Of a stretch of DNA of 64,000 nt, positions 60,355 to 64,000 are shown piece after piece. Numbering within the stretch: position 1 is the first letter of the stretch; every line of letters begins with the position of its first letter. Source of the DNA: Paenibacillus tianjinensis (GTDB lineage Bacteria > Bacillota > Bacilli > Paenibacillales > Paenibacillaceae); NCBI RefSeq assembly GCF_017086365.1, contig NZ_CP070969.1:434001-498000 (forward strand). The letters run 5' to 3'. Under the pieces are notes generated by a model. That model saw only the letters and a list, made by a program, of their open reading frames with translations. It made no database searches and was not told the origin of the DNA. The translations under genes and the position numbers were made by a program.

Positions 60355-62463
60355 ATGAATTTCATTAAAAAGCTGGGTTCTGACGTAGTATTGCTGATCA
60401 TACTGCTGCTCGCTGCATTTCTATACGGCTACGGAATCTGGAATGACCACTATGTAAATACGTACTATACAACCGCGGTGGGGAGCATGATGCAGAGCTT
60501 CCATAATTTCTTCTTTGCCTCACTGGATTCTGCCGGTTCGGTAACGGTAGATAAACCTCCGGTGACATTCTGGATTCAGACGCTAAGCGCCATGATCTTC
60601 GGTCTGCACGGCTGGAGCGTGATTCTGCCGCAGGCCCTCGGCGGCGTGGGTTCGGTGTTGATTGTATATCTGCTGGTAAAGCCCGGTTTTGGAAGAACTG
60701 CAGCACGCCTGGCCGCACTGGCGATGGCTTCCACTCCCGTAGCTGCAGCAGTCAGCCGCACGAACAATATCGATGCCATGCTGGTGTTTACACTTTTGCT
60801 GGCCGCATGGTTTTTATTCAAGGGAACTAAAAATCATAAAGTTGGCAGTCTTCTCATTGCCTTCGGGCTGATCGGGGTCGCCTTTAATGAGAAGATGCTG
60901 CAGGCATATATGGTTGTACCGGCCTTTTATCTGTTCTATATTCTGGCGGCAAAAGGGAGCTGGAAGAAGAAAACCGGTGTACTGGCAGCCTGCACTGCTG
61001 TGCTGCTGATGATTTCACTCTCCTGGGCGGTCATCGTTGACTCCATCCCGGCAAGCAAGCGGCCTTACATGGGGAGCAGCGGCACCAACTCTGTGCTTAA
61101 TCTGGCATTCGGCTACAACGGGGTATCCCGGTTGACGGGTGACCGCAGCACTGGCGGCAGCGGGGGCGGAATGCCCGGATTTGGCGGCGGCAATTTCGGG
61201 AATGAAGGGCAGATGCCGGGAATGAATGGTGAAATGCCGTCATGGGGTGGCGGACAAATGCCGGGCATGAACGGAGAGATGCCTGCGATGGGCGGCAACG
61301 GGGGGCCGGCGGGCGATGACGGCGGAATGCCCGGACAAGGCGCGGGAGGCAGAGCGGACAGAGAGGGCCGGCAGTTCGGCGGTACTGATGGCGGCCAAGA
61401 CCGCGGCATTATGGACGGCGGGATGAACGGCGGCGGCGGCATGTTCAATACGGGTACAGCCGGGCCGCTCAGGCTGTTCCAGTCGGCATTGTCCGGGCAA
61501 GCCAGCTGGCTGCTGCCCTTTGTATTATTCGGCATAATTGGAATATTTGCCGGCCTGCGCCGGAAGAACTTCACCATGCAGCATAAAGAGGCTTTGTTCT
61601 GGCTCGCCTGGCTGGTGCCGGCTATGGGATTCTTCAGCATCGCCGGATTCTTCCATCAGTATTATCTGATCATGATGGCTCCGCCGGTTGCCGCGCTAGC
61701 CGGTGCGGGCTGGTCACAGCTCTGGAACTATTACAAGGAACGTTCAAGCTGGCTCTCCTGGCTGCTGCCTGTGGCCGTGCTGGCTACAGCAGCCTTTCAG
61801 TGGTACATTATTCATCCTTATGATGATACGATTGGCAGCGGATGGTCGGCGGGCGTTCTGGCGGCAGGTATTGCCGCGGCGCTCCTTCTGATTCTTGTCA
61901 GAATCATAAAAGGCCAAGAGAAGAGAGTCTTTGCCCATGCAGCAGCGGTAATGGGGCTGCTGGTACTTATGATCGGGCCGCTCTACTGGGCGTTTACGCC
62001 GATCACCTACGGGCTGAACAGCATGACTCCGGCAGCCGGACCCGACAGCAGCGAAAGCGGCGGCTTCGGAGGCGGGGGCAGAAATAACCCTACCGGAGTG
62101 AATGAGAATCTGCTGGCTTACCTGAAGGAGCATAACACCGGTGAACAATATCTGTTCGCAGCCATGGATTACGGAACAGCAGGTCCATATATCATTGACG
62201 AAGGCGAGCAGGTAGTCATTCTGAACGGGTTCAACAACTCGGATGTACCTTATACGACCGACACCCTGAAGGCACTCGTTGAGAGCGGCAAAGTGAAGTA
62301 TTTCCTCGTTACCAGCGGCGGTATGGGCGGCGGACGGGGCGGCGGCAACTCTGAGATTACCAGCTGGATCACGGAGAACGGTACAGCGGTGCCGTCAGCA
62401 GATTGGCAGGGAACTGAAACAGGTGTAAATGGCGGGACGTTGTATGAAATTACACTTAACTGA
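60355..62463 (+). CDS. GT39-type glycosyltransferase (YkcB-like, GT-C fold) with Gly/Met-rich insert
   Basis: 702 residues, ATG 60355 after GGGAGTGGGGG. Twelve or so helices of the PMT_2 fold; the first extracytoplasmic loop carries the acidic catalytic region and FFFASLDSAGSVTVDKPPV (about 47-65). In the fourth or fifth loop an insert of about 100 residues (near 262-362) is rich in Gly and Met, with repeats of MPGMNGEMP. A C-terminal soluble domain (560-702) faces outside. It uses lipid-linked sugar made by the GT2 enzyme encoded next to modify an envelope polymer, as inferred for YkcB/YkcC-type pairs. Target unknown. Confidence 0.85.
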   Translation: MNFIKKLGSDVVLLIILLLAAFLYGYGIWNDHYVNTYYTTAVGSMMQSFHNFFFASLDSAGSVTVDKPPVTFWIQTLSAMIFGLHGWSVILPQALGGVGSVLIVYLLVKPGFGRTAARLAALAMASTPVAAAVSRTNNIDAMLVFTLLLAAWFLFKGTKNHKVGSLLIAFGLIGVAFNEKMLQAYMVVPAFYLFYILAAKGSWKKKTGVLAACTAVLLMISLSWAVIVDSIPASKRPYMGSSGTNSVLNLAFGYNGVSRLTGDRSTGGSGGGMPGFGGGNFGNEGQMPGMNGEMPSWGGGQMPGMNGEMPAMGGNGGPAGDDGGMPGQGAGGRADREGRQFGGTDGGQDRGIMDGGMNGGGGMFNTGTAGPLRLFQSALSGQASWLLPFVLFGIIGIFAGLRRKNFTMQHKEALFWLAWLVPAMGFFSIAGFFHQYYLIMMAPPVAALAGAGWSQLWNYYKERSSWLSWLLPVAVLATAAFQWYIIHPYDDTIGSGWSAGVLAAGIAAALLLILVRIIKGQEKRVFAHAAAVMGLLVLMIGPLYWAFTPITYGLNSMTPAAGPDSSESGGFGGGGRNNPTGVNENLLAYLKEHNTGEQYLFAAMDYGTAGPYIIDEGEQVVILNGFNNSDVPYTTDTLKALVESGKVKYFLVTSGGMGGGRGGGNSEITSWITENGTAVPSADWQGTETGVNGGTLYEITLN

Positions 62464-62518
62464 TGGATGAACCTAAGTACGAAGCAGTTATGACAAAACT
62501 TTTTAGGAGGAGCTGCTC

Positions 62519-63502
62519 ATGAGTACCAACGTGCGCTATTCCGTAATAATACCGATGTTTAACGAGGAGGCAGTGATTCAGGAGACCTACCGGCGGATCA
62601 AGAAAGTGATGGGAACGATAGGAGAATCCTATGAATTACTCTTTGTTAATGACGGCAGCACAGACAACTGTGCACAAATGATTGAGGAATACAGCTACTG
62701 GGATGAGAGCGTGAAGCTAATCGATCTGTCCCGCAATTTCGGGCATCAAATCGCGATTACGGCCGGCATGGATTATTCCCTGGGCGATGCGGTGATCATA
62801 ATCGATGCCGACCTGCAAGATCCGCCCGAGCTGATCCTGAAGATGATTGAGGAATGGAAAAAGGGTTACGAGGTCGTATACGCCAAACGCATCAAACGCA
62901 ATGGAGAATCACTGTTCAAAAAATGGACGGCCAGCGTCTTCTACCGGATACTCCGGTATTCTACTGACATTTCCATTCCGGTCGATACCGGTGATTTCCG
63001 GCTTATTGACCGCAAGGTCTGTGATGAGCTCAAACGCCTGCCGGAGAAAAACCGGTTTGTACGCGGCCTGGTCAGCTGGGTAGGGTTCCGCCAGAAAGCG
63101 ATCGAATATGAGCGCGACGAACGGCTGGCCGGAGAGACCAAATACCCGCTTAAGCGCATGATTAAGCTGTCCCTGGACGGCATCACCTCTTTCTCATACA
63201 AACCGCTGAAGCTTGCGGGTTACCTGGGAGGTCTGCTGTCAGCCGGAGGTTTTCTATACCTTATGTATGTGCTCTACCTGGCGCTCTTTACGGACGCGGC
63301 CGTTAAGGGCTGGGCGTCCATGATCGGCATTACCTTAACCTTTAACGGGTTCGTCCTGATCATGCTGGGCATTCTGGGCGAATATGTCGGCCGGATCTAT
63401 GATGAGACCAAAGGCCGCCCGCTATACATTGTGCAGGAGTTTTATGGAGGCAGGGTGCAGAAGACCGTGCAGGAGCCCCAGGTAGCCCAGCTTAACAAAT
63501 AA
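62519..63502 (+). CDS. GT2 polyprenyl-phosphate glycosyltransferase (YkcC/GtrB-like)
   Basis: 327 residues, ATG 62519 behind AGGAGG. GT-A core: YSVIIPMFNEEAVIQETY (7-24), the UDP-binding LFVNDGSTDN, DXD-like IIDADLQDPPE and the acceptor region DTGDFRLIDR. Two C-terminal helices (about 235-300) tether it to the membrane. It makes polyprenyl-phosphate sugar for the GT39 enzyme encoded 55 bases upstream. Confidence 0.92.
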   Translation: MSTNVRYSVIIPMFNEEAVIQETYRRIKKVMGTIGESYELLFVNDGSTDNCAQMIEEYSYWDESVKLIDLSRNFGHQIAITAGMDYSLGDAVIIIDADLQDPPELILKMIEEWKKGYEVVYAKRIKRNGESLFKKWTASVFYRILRYSTDISIPVDTGDFRLIDRKVCDELKRLPEKNRFVRGLVSWVGFRQKAIEYERDERLAGETKYPLKRMIKLSLDGITSFSYKPLKLAGYLGGLLSAGGFLYLMYVLYLALFTDAAVKGWASMIGITLTFNGFVLIMLGILGEYVGRIYDETKGRPLYIVQEFYGGRVQKTVQEPQVAQLNK

Positions 63503-63524
63503 CTGCGGAGGGGAGCTGCCCGGC

Positions 63525-63686
63525 ATGAGGATCAGAAGAAATGTATCTGCAGCTGCTGCCGTATCTGTATTAGCTGCTCAGCAGCATAGACAATACCGGA
63601 GCAGATCCGCTGCGGTGGAGCCAGAGTTCAGCCGGAAGCGGCAGGATCTGCATGATGGTAAAGACTACTGGACAAGCAAGGCATAA
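63525..63686 (+). CDS. Possible small basic protein or gene remnant
   Basis: 53 codons from ATG 63525 with GGAGGGG ten bases upstream, 22 bases after the GT2 gene, ending at TAA 63684-63686. MRIRRNVSAAAAVSVLAAQQ then a basic stretch (HRQYRSRSAAVEPE, SRKRQD). No family recognised. It may be the truncated start of a third operon gene or a small real protein. Confidence 0.35.
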   Translation: MRIRRNVSAAAAVSVLAAQQHRQYRSRSAAVEPEFSRKRQDLHDGKDYWTSKA

Positions 63687-63689
63687 CCC

Positions 63690-63745
63690 AAAAGGCTATT
63701 CTGAATGGCTGGCTTGCGCCAAGCTCATTTGGAATAGCCTTTTTG
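63690..63745. terminator. Terminator of the GT39/GT2 operon
   Basis: AAAAGGCTATTC pairs with GAATAGCCTTTT around an inner GGCTTG/CAAGCT-type loop, followed by TTTTT. Confidence 0.82.
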
Positions 63746-63840
63746 TCCCGGGATCCAGTTACATGGTATGGGTACGATAATTCGTTGTCAGGTGCTGAGT
63801 ATCGGATGCCGACGTATCCCAACAAAACTTCCGGTTTGTG

Positions 63841-63972
63841 TAACTGTATTTCTTGCAGTTATTAATGGTGATTTTAGGAGAATTGAGCTATAACTGCACT
63901 CTGTACAATTAATTCTTAAGAATTGCGCTCTTTAGTCCATTTTCCCAAATGTAACTGTACGAAGTGCAGCTA
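63841..63972. repeat. Array C: three 21-bp imperfect palindromes (TAACTGTA...TGCAGTTA type)
   Basis: Units at 63841-63861, 63891-63911 and 63952-63972, with arms close to TAACTGTA and TGCAGTTA and a five-base centre. Start distances are 50 and 61 bases, the same two values seen in array A. They fill the right edge of the window beyond the terminator; the array may continue outside. Confidence 0.72.
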
Positions 63973-64000
63973 TTTCTTCTACAGCCTTATAAAGAGGAGA

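Noticed and set aside
60355..62463. Gly/Met-rich DNA at 61140-61450 as a tandem-repeat or mobile element
   Set aside because: The repeats stay in frame inside the glycosyltransferase, so they are part of the coding sequence.
1..64000. Prophage, transposase or integrase genes
   Set aside because: No recombinase, phage structural or terminal repeat signature was seen in the listed genes or gaps.

Overview
The window looks like a chromosomal segment of a Paenibacillus-type, endospore-forming Bacillales bacterium. The main clues are a GerA/GerC/GerB-type germinant receptor operon, a caa3-type cytochrome c oxidase operon with CtaG and a DUF420 protein, an S-layer-homology protein, a YtxJ-type bacillithiol-system protein, an OdhB remnant of Bacillus type, strong purine-rich ribosome binding sites, frequent GTG/TTG starts and a moderate GC content. 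I see no tRNA, rRNA, CRISPR array, prophage or intact insertion sequence.

Layout. 1-6412 is a tightly overlapping operon of the Ter-associated biosynthetic type: the tail of an upstream gene (probably an HpcH/HpaI aldolase-like protein), a phosphoribosyltransferase with TRSP domain, a StiP/PELOTA protein, a HAD phosphatase, an ATP-grasp ligase, an XpaC-like protein and TelA. 6638-9136 is an SLH surface protein. 9482-11787 holds a formate/nitrite-type channel, a rhodanese-like protein and a divergent LysR regulator. 11868-14186 is a TPM-domain coiled-coil protein. 14354-14573 is a small gene under a near-perfect Fur box. 14787-19079 carries two convergent c-di-GMP enzymes. 19254-20968 is a guanine riboswitch followed by an FAD-dependent dehydrogenase. 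21187-24938 contains a frameshifted chemoreceptor, a nucleotidyltransferase-like gene and a joined pair of gene fragments (lipid kinase 5' end fused to the odhB 3' end). 25062-26726 has a serine hydrolase and a small conserved gene with a long structured leader.

27028-32925 is the ctaCDEF, ctaG and DUF420 respiratory block. 33375-38358 is a YtrA-type GntR/ABC transporter operon with two small paralogous membrane proteins. 38418-39260 is an apparent c-di-AMP (ydaO/yuaA) riboswitch reading on the minus strand into a degenerate ECF-sigma-like gene. 39495-41427 is a thiol-redox cluster (VOC protein, glutaredoxin-like, YtxJ, MerR, thioredoxin). 41523-43617 has a CHAD protein and a LipL-type octanoyltransferase. 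43804-49776 includes omega-amidase and MtnE-like genes of methionine salvage, a MarR/nitroreductase/quinol-monooxygenase operon and a second chemoreceptor. 49895-52107 is an ArsR/SulP pair. 52255-57554 has a DUF1361 protein, an alkyltransferase-like protein and the ger operon, whose gerC is frameshifted. 57707-60061 is a run of small metabolic or unknown genes. 60355-63502 is a GT39/GT2 pair of the YkcB/YkcC type.

The most notable points are: the c-di-AMP riboswitch in front of an orphan sigma-like gene; a guanine riboswitch whose terminator overlaps the aptamer, suggesting an ON switch; the lipid kinase/odhB junction; a Fur-controlled 47-residue protein; and three intergenic arrays of short palindromes phased at about 51 or 61 bp, each lying 3' of an operon. 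All calls come from reading the sequence and family knowledge; no database search was run.
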